Part shown: positions 9,168 to 17,482 of the stretch, in pieces
How positions within the stretch are numbered: the first letter of the stretch is position 1
How the letters are laid out: the number at the start of each line of letters is the position of its first letter
Origin: Nocardia colli
GTDB taxonomy: Bacteria; Actinomycetota; Actinomycetes; Mycobacteriales; Mycobacteriaceae
NCBI RefSeq assembly: GCF_008704205.1
Contig: NZ_VXLC01000032.1
Span: 1 to 64,000, forward strand
Direction: 5' to 3'
DNA length: 64,000 bases
The notes under the pieces: generated by a model
Databases searched by the model: none
What the model was told of the DNA's origin: nothing
The model's input: only the letters and a program-made list of their open reading frames with translations
Program-made: the position numbers and the translations under genes

Positions 9168-10411
9168 CCGCCGACACACTGTGCGTCTCGGCTGAGCGGT
9201 TCGCCGCCGACATCGCCGCACTCGCGACGGTTGTCGACGACTCGCTGCCCGGATTCACCCGGATCGCGTTGAGCGAACTCTATCTCGACGGACGTGCGTG
9301 GCTGGCGGTCCGAATGCGGCATGCCGGATTGATCACCACGGTCGATGCGGCCGGCAATCTCATCGGTACATTGCCAGGGCGGCACGAGGGTGCCGCGTTG
9401 GTGACGGGTTCGCACATCGACACCGTCAGCGAGGGCGGCAAATACGACGGCATCGTCGGTGTGCTCGGCGCGCTGGAGGCAGTACGGGCCCTGCGCGAGG
9501 CGGGTATTCGGCTCTCGCACCCGCTGAAGGTGATCGCGTTCTTCGGAGAGGAAGTCAACGAATTCGGCCTCGCGCATTTCGGCAGTCGCGCGATCGCGGG
9601 AACCTTGCGCTCCGAGCACCTGGCCCTGACCAATGGCAAGGGCGAAACCTTCGCCGACGCATTGCGCGAACGCTCCGGGATCGACCCGGAAACGTGCCTG
9701 CGCGCGCGATGGAGTCCCACCGAACTGGCTGCCTACCTCGAGTTGCACATCGAGCAGGGCCCGTTGCTCGAGCAGCATGACCGTTCGCTCGGTCTGGTCA
9801 CCGGGATCGCCGGGGCGCAGCGATTTGTCGCCTCGTTCACCGGACAGCCCGACCACGCCGGTAACACCCCGATGGACCGGCGTCGCGACGCGCTCTGCGC
9901 CGCAGCGGAATTGGCGCTGTCGGTAGAGGAGTTCGCCTGCGAGCACCCTGGCGGGGTTGCGACGGTCGGTGGGATCACCGTCACGCCTGGGCAGAGCAAT
10001 GTCGTTCCCGGCACTGCTGAACTCGTCGGCGACATGCGCAGCCTCGATACCAGCTGGCTGGCCGAGCGTCGGCGCGAAATCGAGTGTGCCGCAGGGGATG
10101 TGCGGCAACGCCGCGGCGTAGATGTCGCGATCGCCTGGCCTTCGGTCACGGATCCGACGTTGTTCACCGAACCCGTGCAACGTGTGATCGGTGCGGTGTT
10201 GCGTGCCGCTGGGCACGATCCGTTGCCGATCACCAGCGGTGCAGGCCATGACGCACAAGAGATGGCGATGCTCGGGCCGGCGGGGATGATCTTCGTCCCA
10301 TCCCGCAAGGGCCGCAGCCATTGCCCCGAAGAACACACCGATCTCGCCGACCTGGTGATCGGCGTACACGCGCTCGCGGAAACCCTGGTCGCATTCGACC
10401 GCAGCAGCTAG
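9164..10411 (+). CDS. M20-family Zn amidohydrolase (N-carbamoyl-amino acid / allantoate amidohydrolase type)
   Basis: 415 residues from a TTG that overlaps the upstream TGA as TTGA, with GAGGAG about 5 bases before it. The metal-ligand motifs of the hydantoinase/carbamoylase branch of M20 are present: GSHIDTVSEGGKYDG, FFGEEVNEFG, LELHIEQGPLLE, the dimerisation-domain segment GQPDHAGNTPMDRR and C-terminal SGAGHDAQEMA. The family cleaves N-carbamoyl or ureido bonds, releasing ammonia and CO2 from N-carbamoyl amino acids or allantoate. As the third gene of a coupled trio it presumably deblocks or trims an N-acyl or N-carbamoyl product linked to the HisN/HisC-like steps. That link is inference. 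Confidence 0.88.
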   Translation: MTADTLCVSAERFAADIAALATVVDDSLPGFTRIALSELYLDGRAWLAVRMRHAGLITTVDAAGNLIGTLPGRHEGAALVTGSHIDTVSEGGKYDGIVGVLGALEAVRALREAGIRLSHPLKVIAFFGEEVNEFGLAHFGSRAIAGTLRSEHLALTNGKGETFADALRERSGIDPETCLRARWSPTELAAYLELHIEQGPLLEQHDRSLGLVTGIAGAQRFVASFTGQPDHAGNTPMDRRRDALCAAAELALSVEEFACEHPGGVATVGGITVTPGQSNVVPGTAELVGDMRSLDTSWLAERRREIECAAGDVRQRRGVDVAIAWPSVTDPTLFTEPVQRVIGAVLRAAGHDPLPITSGAGHDAQEMAMLGPAGMIFVPSRKGRSHCPEEHTDLADLVIGVHALAETLVAFDRSS

Positions 10412-10577
10412 TCGTCGAGAAGGCAGCGCACCGGACTGACCATGACCTCGGCAAGCGGGTTGCGGCAGAACATGTGGGTACCAACCATGGGTGGGAAGGT
10501 TTCCGATCTTGGTCGCCGTGTTCGGATAGAGTTTTCGGATTCAGGGGGCGTGTCGGATGGTCTGGTGGGTGGAGGCG

Positions 10578-10611
10578 CCATTATTGTCCCCAATGCTGGG
10601 AACAATAATGG
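10578..10611. promoter_or_regulatory. 34-bp palindrome containing the recurring TTCCC-N6-GGGAA-type site
   Basis: The left arm CCATTATTGT at 10578-10587 and right arm ACAATAATGG at 10602-10611 are exact inverse complements. The recurring site TCCCC-AATGCT-GGGAA (10587-10602) sits at the centre. It ends 50 bp before the ATG of the secreted protein gene at 10662, a promoter-like position. The outer arms are AT-rich and followed by no T-run, so an operator is more likely than a terminator. Confidence 0.6.
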
Positions 10612-10661
10612 TAAATCCTCGACCGATCCGCGAGAACGCGCATTGAGAATCGAGAACCACG

Positions 10662-11147
10662 ATGAACACGCACAAAACACCGCTGAAGGTCACCGGTCGC
10701 AGCCTGACAGCGGCCTGCCTGATCGGTGCGGCGCTTACGGTTGCGCCTGCGGCGGCCGCCGCTCCCGACTATGTCGCGTGCAGTGTCAGGCGCTTGGCCG
10801 ACAACAAAATCCCGAAGCCTTACTACCTCGCCGGTTCACCGCCTTCCGTATCCGCGGAAATTGTCGTCGAGTGCGGCCCCCGCAACCCGGATACCGCCGA
10901 TTTTCGCCTCACCATCTGGAAGCGGGACAGTCAGGGCAACTTCTATCGGCAGGCCGAGAATTTCTATCATATGGTCGGAAACTTCGCGTCCACGATCCCG
11001 ATGAATGTCAACGGGGCATGTCGGGAACCGGGGCCTGCGGACACGGTCAAGTGGTATCACCTCGAGGTTCACGGAGTGGTCTACGCCAACGGACTTCGCA
11101 ACGAGAACACCGTGAACAGCGACGACCAAGTGCTGCCCGACTGCTGA
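10662..11147 (+). CDS. Secreted protein of unknown function
   Basis: 161 residues with a clear signal peptide: basic start, hydrophobic core SLTAACLIGAALTVAPA and AAAAPD as the likely cleavage region near residue 34. The mature part is about 125 residues with four Cys (ACSV, VECG, NGACRE, final DC), suggesting two disulfides, and is rich in Tyr, Trp and Asn, as in small extracellular beta-sandwich proteins. No family recognised. It is convergent with the peptidase-inhibitor-like gene 12 bp away. Expression is probably set by the 34-bp palindrome upstream. Confidence 0.78.
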   Translation: MNTHKTPLKVTGRSLTAACLIGAALTVAPAAAAAPDYVACSVRRLADNKIPKPYYLAGSPPSVSAEIVVECGPRNPDTADFRLTIWKRDSQGNFYRQAENFYHMVGNFASTIPMNVNGACREPGPADTVKWYHLEVHGVVYANGLRNENTVNSDDQVLPDC

Positions 11148-11159
11148 CCGATAGCTCGA

Positions 11160-11528
11160 TTACCCGGCACTCGGGTAGGGTGTAAACGACACGGCATCGA
11201 ACCCGATGTTGTAGGCAGCGGAATTCTTCATTACTGGAATGGTTTGACCACCGTATTGGCCGCATCCGAATTCACGCAGGCTTCCGTTGACGACGGTATC
11301 GAAACCGACGGCGAAAGAGCGAGTCGGCGGCACGGGTATGCAGCCGGTAACATCCTTGAGGTAGATATCTTGGGTATCGCCGGTGTAACCTGGCCCAGAA
11401 TAGATGCACACATCATCGACGGCGCAGAGGGGCGCGCCCGGCGGTTGCGTCGAGGCCTCGTTCGCGGGAAGTAGTACTCCGAGCGCCACCAGTGCGGCTA
11501 CTGTGCCCAGATTCATGCGGATGCTCAT
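11160..11528 (-). CDS. Secreted peptidase inhibitor I36 / beta-gamma-crystallin-like protein
   Basis: 122 residues from the ATG at 11528, which has GGAGA 6 bases upstream; an in-frame upstream start is not needed. The signal peptide spans about residues 1-26 (LGTVAALVALGVLLPANEAS). The mature domain contains CAVDDVCIYSGPGYTGD, then CIPVPPTRSFAVGFDTV and EFGCGQYGG, the pattern of the I36 inhibitor family related to Streptomyces metalloprotease inhibitor SMPI, with four Cys for two disulfides. The role is probably extracellular protease inhibition or a structural crystallin-type fold (inference). Confidence 0.77.
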   Translation of the reverse strand: MSIRMNLGTVAALVALGVLLPANEASTQPPGAPLCAVDDVCIYSGPGYTGDTQDIYLKDVTGCIPVPPTRSFAVGFDTVVNGSLREFGCGQYGGQTIPVMKNSAAYNIGFDAVSFTPYPSAG

Positions 11529-11661
11529 GGACGTCTCCGATCTTCGAGCCGGTAACGACACTCATCAGGGTCTGCCTGCCCTGAGATGAAAGACTTCGCG
11601 CCCATTCAACATCCATTCGGGCGGTTTCTCAGGAGTGAGAACCTTTTCTCCGGTACGTACC

Positions 11662-11677
11662 TTCCCGCGGTTGGGAA
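11662..11677. promoter_or_regulatory. TTCCC-N6-GGGAA palindrome, exact
   Basis: Reads TTCCC-GCGGTT-GGGAA in the divergent region between the I36-like gene and the pentapeptide-repeat gene, 114 bp before the ATG of the latter. TACGAT lies 16-17 bases past the right half-site and may be a -10 element. Confidence 0.55.
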
Positions 11678-11791
11678 GGCGGTTCGCCGAACGGTACGAT
11701 GCCATGAGGATTCCGGTCGCAAATACTGTTGCCGCATGCGTTACCGATGCCGCCACCTGATCGACATCATCGTCCGTGCTGGGGAGTGCAA

Positions 11792-13285
11792 ATGGCGTGG
11801 ATGGCCAGTGAACTATCTCCCGAGCTGGACAGCGACAGCACTGGCAGTGCACTGCTGTGCATGACCGTAGGCGGCGACCGGGCTGCCTGGTTGGCGTCGA
11901 TGGCTTGCGCCGAGGACCGTAGGGCCGCAGCGAAATTCGTCAGCGACGCCACCAGTCAATGCCTGTCGACGACCGGGCGCGGGCTCGATTTGACCGCGGC
12001 CGACCTGAGCGGTCTCGACCTATCGGGCTTCGACTTGCGCCGGGCGACGCTCAACCGCACCGCGCTGTACGGGACCACGCTTTCGGCGGCGGACCTGACC
12101 GGCGCATCGCTGGTGTGTGCCGGGCTGGAACGAACCGATTTCACCGACGCCACGTTGCGCGGGGCCTACATTCACGCCCTGGCCGCTCAGGCGAGCGCGT
12201 TCGTTCGAGCCGATCTCACCGGGCTCATCGATGCGACGGGAGCATTGTTCCACGGCTGCAATATGACCGAAGCTCGGCTGGACCACGCGGAACTGGCGGG
12301 CGCAGCCTTCTATCAGTGCAGCCTGGCGGCTGCCGGCGCGCGGCGCGCGGATCTGCGTGGCGCCGTGTTCAACGAATGCCGAATGGACGGCGCGAATCTG
12401 ACGGCGGCCCTGGTGGATGACTGCACGATCACCCGCAGCAGTCTGCGCGGCCTCATACTCGAACAGGCGCGCGGTCATGGATTGATAATCCAACGGCCAA
12501 GTGCCGCTGACGGATTGAATGTGTCAGCCGCACAGCTGCCGAGCCTTCGGCTCTCGGCGGTCCGGGGCCGGGATATCCTCGCCCGCGGGTTGTCGGCTAT
12601 CGAGATCGACGTGCTCGACAGCCAACTGGCCGGCGCCGACTTCAGCGACGCGGATCTCGGGAAAGGGGGATGGTCGCGCACCGGCCTCGACGGTGCGAAC
12701 CTGTCCGGTGCGGCGCTCACCGACTCCTGGTGGTATCAGGTCAGCGCTGCCGAGAGCACGCTCGCCGAGGCGGCCGGCGAAGGTCTCACCATGACGGAAT
12801 CCTGTTTCGCCCGAGCCGATTTCACCGGATTCAAGGGACGCTACGCGACGTTCCGGAACTGTGATCTGCGGGCGGCCGACCTGGGGCGTGCCTACCTCTA
12901 CCGGTCGTCGTTCCTCGGTGACCCGCCCACGTCGGCCTGCCTGACATCGGCCAACCTCGACGGCGCGAACCTCACGCAGGCGTATCTGGCCGCCGATTTC
13001 ACGGACGCGAGCCTGCGTCACGCCATCGCGACCTACGCGCGCGTCAATCAATCGATCTTCCGCCGGGCGAATCTGCTGGGAATCAGCCTGTTTCGGGCCA
13101 GCGCCGTGAAGACCGACTTCACCGGCGCGCGCGTCTCCGGCACACTCGGGCTGATCTTCGCCGATCGATGTCTCGGCTTACCGGAAGCGCTGCGGGGCGT
13201 CGAGGATCCCGAGGCCGACCGGATTGTCGGGTTTGTCGGCGATTTGCAGCAGTTGATCGGCCGCGACACTCGCAAGTCGACCTGA
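11792..13285 (+). CDS. Pentapeptide-repeat protein
   Basis: 497 residues from the ATG at 11792, chosen because GGGGAG lies 6 bases upstream. From about residue 65 to 470 nearly every fifth position is Leu or Phe preceded by Ala, in A(D/N)LxX repeats such as ADLSGLDLSGFDLRRATL and ANLDGANLTQAYL; two stretches (around 235-265 and 355-375) are less regular. Such proteins form a right-handed quadrilateral beta-helix. Family members range from DNA mimics that protect gyrase (MfpA, Qnr type, about 180-220 residues) to longer proteins of unknown role; at about 500 residues this one belongs to the second kind. No signal peptide, so it should be cytosolic. Confidence 0.88.
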   Translation: MAWMASELSPELDSDSTGSALLCMTVGGDRAAWLASMACAEDRRAAAKFVSDATSQCLSTTGRGLDLTAADLSGLDLSGFDLRRATLNRTALYGTTLSAADLTGASLVCAGLERTDFTDATLRGAYIHALAAQASAFVRADLTGLIDATGALFHGCNMTEARLDHAELAGAAFYQCSLAAAGARRADLRGAVFNECRMDGANLTAALVDDCTITRSSLRGLILEQARGHGLIIQRPSAADGLNVSAAQLPSLRLSAVRGRDILARGLSAIEIDVLDSQLAGADFSDADLGKGGWSRTGLDGANLSGAALTDSWWYQVSAAESTLAEAAGEGLTMTESCFARADFTGFKGRYATFRNCDLRAADLGRAYLYRSSFLGDPPTSACLTSANLDGANLTQAYLAADFTDASLRHAIATYARVNQSIFRRANLLGISLFRASAVKTDFTGARVSGTLGLIFADRCLGLPEALRGVEDPEADRIVGFVGDLQQLIGRDTRKST

Positions 13286-13326
13286 ACGGCGCAGAGCGGC
13301 ACCGAGATACGGGTCGCCTGGCCGAT

Positions 13327-14199
13327 CTATCCGGCATGTCGCGGATAACTCCTGACGGGATCGATGGGGTCGCCGGCGGAATCGAACGTTTCGTACACGC
13401 CGAACTGCGAGAAACTGACCGAGCCATCGTCACGCATTCCGTCCAGCGTCTTGCCGGTGAACCCGTGCACCGTCATGTCGATTCCGGTCTTATTGTGCAG
13501 ATGATCGGCTATCGTCCGGGCCGCGGGTCCGGCCGCCGTAGCGCACGTCAGCAGGACAACGTCATCCGATCGCGCGGTCCGGGCAGCATCGCGGAACACC
13601 TGGTCGCCGCCGAGCAGCCGGGCGAAGTTGACGTGGTCCAAGCGCAGCATCCGCCACGCGAATTCCGCTGAATTGCCGGAGCCGGCGAGGACATTGAACA
13701 GAGTTCCGCTGCCATGCGCTTGGATGTACAGCGGATCGGTCCACGGAGCGGGTCGTGCGTCGTCGAATGTCACCTTCGGACCGTACGCGCCCTCGGCCAG
13801 TTGGGGTTTGAGGAGGTAGAACGTCCGGTCACTGGTCCGATCGTCCACCGCTGCCCACCTCGCCATCCGAACGATTTCCTTGGGCTCCCGCGGATACTGC
13901 ACACCGACGACGTGCCCCTCGCCGTCCACCATCGGCATACTGAGCACGGCCTGTCGGCCTAGCTGCTGAGTCTCTCCGGTCGCGATGTCGACACCGGAGA
14001 TGATGTGCCGCCCTTGCAGATCCGCGTGGCCGGTTTCGACGATCGACCTGTCCAGCCCGGTGCTGATCGCCCGGATGCGGGAACTGGCTATCTGTGCCAG
14101 CTCCGCGGAGAGGCGCTGTAAGTCCTGCACCACCATCTCGAATCCGATGGAGTAATCACGGCCCACTCTCGAATAGTCCCATGCTTCCAACGTTGGCAA
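13327..14199 (-). CDS. Uncharacterised protein with a possible caspase-like His/Cys dyad
   Basis: Up to 290 residues. The longest start is a TTG at 14199, but no good ribosome site precedes it; the ATG at 14136 is an alternative. No known family is recognised with certainty. The N-terminal 40 residues form an amphipathic helix (MVVQDLQRLSAELAQIA). The C-terminal half has a hydrophobic strand ending in a His-Gly pair, LYIQAHGSG with H162, and 57 residues later a strand ending in Cys, DVVLLTCAT with C219, followed by a small-residue helix and a second strand. That order and spacing are those of clan CD (caspase/CHAT-like) peptidases and of C-terminal domains of some polymorphic toxins. No signal peptide. 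Peptidase activity is inference. Confidence 0.68.
   Translation of the reverse strand: MPTLEAWDYSRVGRDYSIGFEMVVQDLQRLSAELAQIASSRIRAISTGLDRSIVETGHADLQGRHIISGVDIATGETQQLGRQAVLSMPMVDGEGHVVGVQYPREPKEIVRMARWAAVDDRTSDRTFYLLKPQLAEGAYGPKVTFDDARPAPWTDPLYIQAHGSGTLFNVLAGSGNSAEFAWRMLRLDHVNFARLLGGDQVFRDAARTARSDDVVLLTCATAAGPAARTIADHLHNKTGIDMTVHGFTGKTLDGMRDDGSVSFSQFGVYETFDSAGDPIDPVRSYPRHAG
14184..14199. promoter_or_regulatory. Degenerate member of the recurring palindrome set
   Basis: Reads CTTCC-AACGTT-GGCAA, two mismatches from TTCCC-N6-GGGAA, with a perfect CCAACGTTGG core. It ends 47 bp before the alternative ATG at 14136 of the minus-strand gene and lies 181 bp before the plus-strand methyltransferase. 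Its overlap with the TTG at 14199 favours the later start for that gene. Confidence 0.35.
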
Positions 14200-14380
14200 G
14201 AGTCGGATCCACGCGGTGTCGGGCCGCTGGTCGGCGCGGTTCCCATCCGTGGGTGGGGCGCCGGCGACGTCGTAGTGTTACGCCCGTACGCGTCGGCGCC
14301 CTCGCGAGTCAATGTTGCAGCACCGCTGAGCATTTGACCGGTCGACGGCCCGCTCAGCAGGCTGAGGCAGGAGATGGACG

Positions 14381-15142
14381 GTGACGGACATGGAGCCGAA
14401 CCAATGGGATACCGTGGCCGAGTCTTACGACGAGGTCAAACATGTTCCGGCCGGTTTGGCCGAAACGGCAACCCTCACCGCCGTCATGCCCGACCTCGCC
14501 GGAAAGTCGGTGCTCGATGTGGGGTCGGGGACCGGCTATTACGCCCGTCTGTTCCGTCACCTCGGTGCCGCGCGAGTAGTCGGCGTGGACGCGGCGGCGC
14601 AGATGATTCGGCGCGCTCGTTCGATCGACAAGTTCGAGGGCCTCAGCATCGACTATCAGCACTACGATGCCGCCGAAATGCCGGTGCTCGGCGCCTTCGA
14701 TGTGATCTCCGCGGTCTGGCTGTTCGGGAATATCGCGGGTGCGGCCGAGTTGTCGGCGGTGGCCGGTCGGCTGCGCGCAAATCTCGCCGCCGACTGGATG
14801 CTGGTCGCATTGTTCCCGAATCCGGAGGTCGACTACGAATCGCCGCCGGAGTACGGCAAATACGGCCTGACCTATACACCCACGCGGCTCGTGGCGGACC
14901 GGCAGGCGGTCACGGTCCGCTTCCTGACCGTGCCACCGGTGGAGTTCGAAGGGTACTTCTGGCGCCCGGGGGTTGTGGAGGAGATCTTGCGGAAGGCGGG
15001 TTTCGCTGATATCGAACGGCATGCGACGAAGGTGCCGCCGTCCGCGGTCGCTGAATACGGCCCGCAATTCTGGGCGGAATTGCTCGCGAACCCGCACTTC
15101 GCGGTGATCACAGCGCATGCGGGCGGATCCGATGACCGCTGA
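14381..15142 (+). CDS. Class I SAM-dependent methyltransferase
   Basis: 253 residues from the GTG at 14381, with AGGAG 8 bases upstream. SAM-binding motif I is VLDVGSGTGYYARLF (residues 44-58), followed by the acidic motif II VVGVDAAAQMI and the motif III region GAFDVISAVWLFGNI. This is the Methyltransf_11/25 architecture for small-molecule O-, N- or C-methylation. The C-terminal half holds WRPGVVEEILRKAGFADIE, typical of such enzymes. The following methyltransferase gene starts inside its last codons, so the two are co-translated. The substrate is unknown. Confidence 0.88.
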   Translation: MTDMEPNQWDTVAESYDEVKHVPAGLAETATLTAVMPDLAGKSVLDVGSGTGYYARLFRHLGAARVVGVDAAAQMIRRARSIDKFEGLSIDYQHYDAAEMPVLGAFDVISAVWLFGNIAGAAELSAVAGRLRANLAADWMLVALFPNPEVDYESPPEYGKYGLTYTPTRLVADRQAVTVRFLTVPPVEFEGYFWRPGVVEEILRKAGFADIERHATKVPPSAVAEYGPQFWAELLANPHFAVITAHAGGSDDR

Positions 15143-15938
15143 CGGACCCGGCACCGATCGAGAACCGACGGAAATAGACACCAGCACACCGCATTCGGCC
15201 CGAATCTGGAACTACTGGCTGGGCGGAACGGACAACTTTCCGGCGGATCGCGCGGCGGGCGACGAAGTGCTTGCCCGGATACCGGATATCGCCGAAGGCG
15301 CCCGTGCACAGCGGGCCTTCCTCGTCCGGGCCGTGCGCTTCCTGGTCGCTGAGGCCGGGATCAGGCAATTCCTGGATATCGGAGCGGGATTGCCCACGCT
15401 CGACAATACCCATGAGGTCGCACAGGCACTCGCGCCCGAATGCCGTGTGGTCTACGTCGACCACGACCCGCTCGTGTTGTTACACGCTCGTGCTTTGCTC
15501 ACCAGCACACCGGAGGGTGCGACCGAGTATGTAGAGGCGGATCTGCAAGAGCCGCAACGGATTCTGGCCGAGGCGTCCCGGGTGCTCGACTTCGATCGGC
15601 CGGTCGGGTTGATGCTGCTGGGCGTGGTGAACCACATCATGGACTCCGACCGGGCGGGGTCTGCTGTCCGCTGTCTGCTGGACGCTGTGGTTCCTGGAAG
15701 CTATCTGGCGTTGACCCACTCCACGGCCGAGATCCACGGTGAACCCATGCTGGAGGTGATGCGCGAGTTGAACAAACGTGGTGGGACCCCGATCCGATCG
15801 CGCACCCGGCAAGAGATCGTGGATTTGTTCCGCGGTACCGAGTTACTCGATCCCGGGGTGGTTTCCTGCTCGCGCTGGCGACCCGTCTGGGCGAATGCTC
15901 CCGACGTGTATTTGTTCGGCGGAGTGGGGCGCCGTTGA
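15132..15938 (+). CDS. SAM-dependent methyltransferase of the DUF574 (PF04672) type
   Basis: 268 residues from the ATG at 15132, inside the end of the previous gene (11-bp overlap), with GGCGG 5 bases upstream. The N-terminal hallmark HSARIWNYWLGGTDNFPADR is characteristic of this actinobacteria-specific family, and the SAM-binding segment QFLDIGAGLPT follows. Dozens of paralogues occur in Streptomyces and Nocardia; their substrates are mostly unknown. Its last 96 bp overlap the 3' end of the convergent MFS gene. The C-terminus WRPVWANAPDVYLFGGVGRR matches the usual family ending, so the overlap is real on this side. Confidence 0.9.
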   Translation: MTADGPGTDREPTEIDTSTPHSARIWNYWLGGTDNFPADRAAGDEVLARIPDIAEGARAQRAFLVRAVRFLVAEAGIRQFLDIGAGLPTLDNTHEVAQALAPECRVVYVDHDPLVLLHARALLTSTPEGATEYVEADLQEPQRILAEASRVLDFDRPVGLMLLGVVNHIMDSDRAGSAVRCLLDAVVPGSYLALTHSTAEIHGEPMLEVMRELNKRGGTPIRSRTRQEIVDLFRGTELLDPGVVSCSRWRPVWANAPDVYLFGGVGRR

Positions 15939-17303
15939 CAGATAGGCGAAAACGGCGGCCAGCAGGGCGACACCGGTGAACACCGCGTTGACCACAGCGA
16001 AAGCACGCGTGGGTGAGAATGCCGCGTCGCCGACCAGGCCGAGGTACAGGGTGCCGGAGGCGGCCACGCCGACCGCGGCACCGATCTGTTGCAATGTGGT
16101 GCTCACTCCGCTGATGTCTGCGGCGTGCCCGGTATGGACGGCGTTGGTGACATGGGTGAGCATCGCACTGAATTGGACACCGAGCCCGAATCCGCCGACT
16201 CCGAGCAGGATCACCAATACTGTCTCGGCATGGTTTCCGGCGAACGACACACCGCTCAGCGCGGCGAATGCGCCGGCCAGCAGTACGGTCCCGCCCACCG
16301 GCGCCCACGCGATGAGCGCGGCGGGGGCCCGGCGAACCAGTTGGCCGGCGAGGCCGAATGCACCCACCCACGGAACCAGGGTCATCCCCGAAACCAAGGC
16401 GCTGTGTCCGAGACCGAACTGAAAATACTGAGCCACGATGAACAACAAGGCGAAGTACGTGGCAGACGTCGCGGTCAGGTTCACCAGTCCGGCCCACACC
16501 GCGCGCGGCGCGAGGAATTGCCCGCTGATCAACGCAGCGCCGCCGCCGCGCGCGGCACGCCGCTCGACCGCGACGAAAACCAGGATGGCGGCCACACAAG
16601 CGGCGAGACTGATCCACGTCCACGCCGGCCAGCCTTGTTCCGCACCGAGAGTCAGCGGCAGTAGCATGAACCCGACGCCGGCCGACAGCGCCAGCACACC
16701 GGGCACATCGATACGCTGTGCCGAAGTTCGAGCGTCGGCGGGCAGTAGTCGCGCCCCGGCCACGACGGCGATGACGGTGATGGGGACATTCACCAGAAAG
16801 ATCAGCCGCCATCCGCCCGCGGCGATGAGTACCCCGCCGAACACCTGGCCGAGCACGGCGCCCGCGGACAGGGCGACCGCGAACGCTCCGACGGCGCGAA
16901 TTCGCTTGTCTCCGAGGAAGTTCTGCTGGATGCCGGTCAACGTCTGCGGAAACATCAACGCCGCCCCGACGCCTTGCACCGCGCGGGCGAGCACCAGTAC
17001 CGCCGGGTTGGGCGCAAGCCCGCAGGCCAAGGACGCAACCCCGAACACGGCCAAGCCGGTGAGGAATACGCGCCGGAAGCCGTAGATCTCGCCCAACCGC
17101 GCGCCGGTGATCAACAGCGCGGCGAACGTCACGAGATAACCGCCGATCACCAATTCGAGAGCGGCCCCGGAAGCCCCCAGTTCGCGACCGATTTCCGGCG
17201 TCGCGACGTTTGCGATCGTCGCATCCGCCTGCGATAAGAACGGGGCCACCAATAAAACCGCCAACACCGCGCCCGGCCGCTCCTGCGCACCGTGTGAATT
17301 CAT
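15843..17303 (-). CDS. MFS drug-efflux-type transporter (DHA2 / EmrB-QacA-like)
   Basis: 486 residues from the ATG at 17303, with AAGGAG 7 bases upstream. Fourteen hydrophobic segments can be counted, as in the DHA2 drug:H+ antiporters. Motif A is GARLGEIYGFRRVFLTG between helices 2 and 3; the motif C-like segment GAVLGQVFGGVLIAAGGWRLIFLVNVP follows helix 5. It probably exports a hydrophobic compound. It is divergent from no regulator; the esterase behind it has the same strand and a 179-bp gap. The last 96 bp are shared with the convergent methyltransferase gene. A short inverted repeat, CGTAT-CGAA-ATACG, lies close upstream of its ribosome site. Confidence 0.88.
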   Translation of the reverse strand: MNSHGAQERPGAVLAVLLVAPFLSQADATIANVATPEIGRELGASGAALELVIGGYLVTFAALLITGARLGEIYGFRRVFLTGLAVFGVASLACGLAPNPAVLVLARAVQGVGAALMFPQTLTGIQQNFLGDKRIRAVGAFAVALSAGAVLGQVFGGVLIAAGGWRLIFLVNVPITVIAVVAGARLLPADARTSAQRIDVPGVLALSAGVGFMLLPLTLGAEQGWPAWTWISLAACVAAILVFVAVERRAARGGGAALISGQFLAPRAVWAGLVNLTATSATYFALLFIVAQYFQFGLGHSALVSGMTLVPWVGAFGLAGQLVRRAPAALIAWAPVGGTVLLAGAFAALSGVSFAGNHAETVLVILLGVGGFGLGVQFSAMLTHVTNAVHTGHAADISGVSTTLQQIGAAVGVAASGTLYLGLVGDAAFSPTRAFAVVNAVFTGVALLAAVFAYLSTAPHSAEQIHVGSIRPDGSPARAGNHPGIE

Positions 17304-17482
17304 CCCGGCTCCTTCCGTATCGAAATACGTCGGGTTTCCGCGCCGAGGCACAAATCCCGGTACGCCGACCCTTCGGGTGCTTCTACCCCATGGTTACGAA
17401 ACTCCACCTGGGAAGCTGGCGAATTTCGGACACGGCGTTGACCGAGGAGTGGCCGATGCGCACGCGTGCCACGAGCCTCTGC

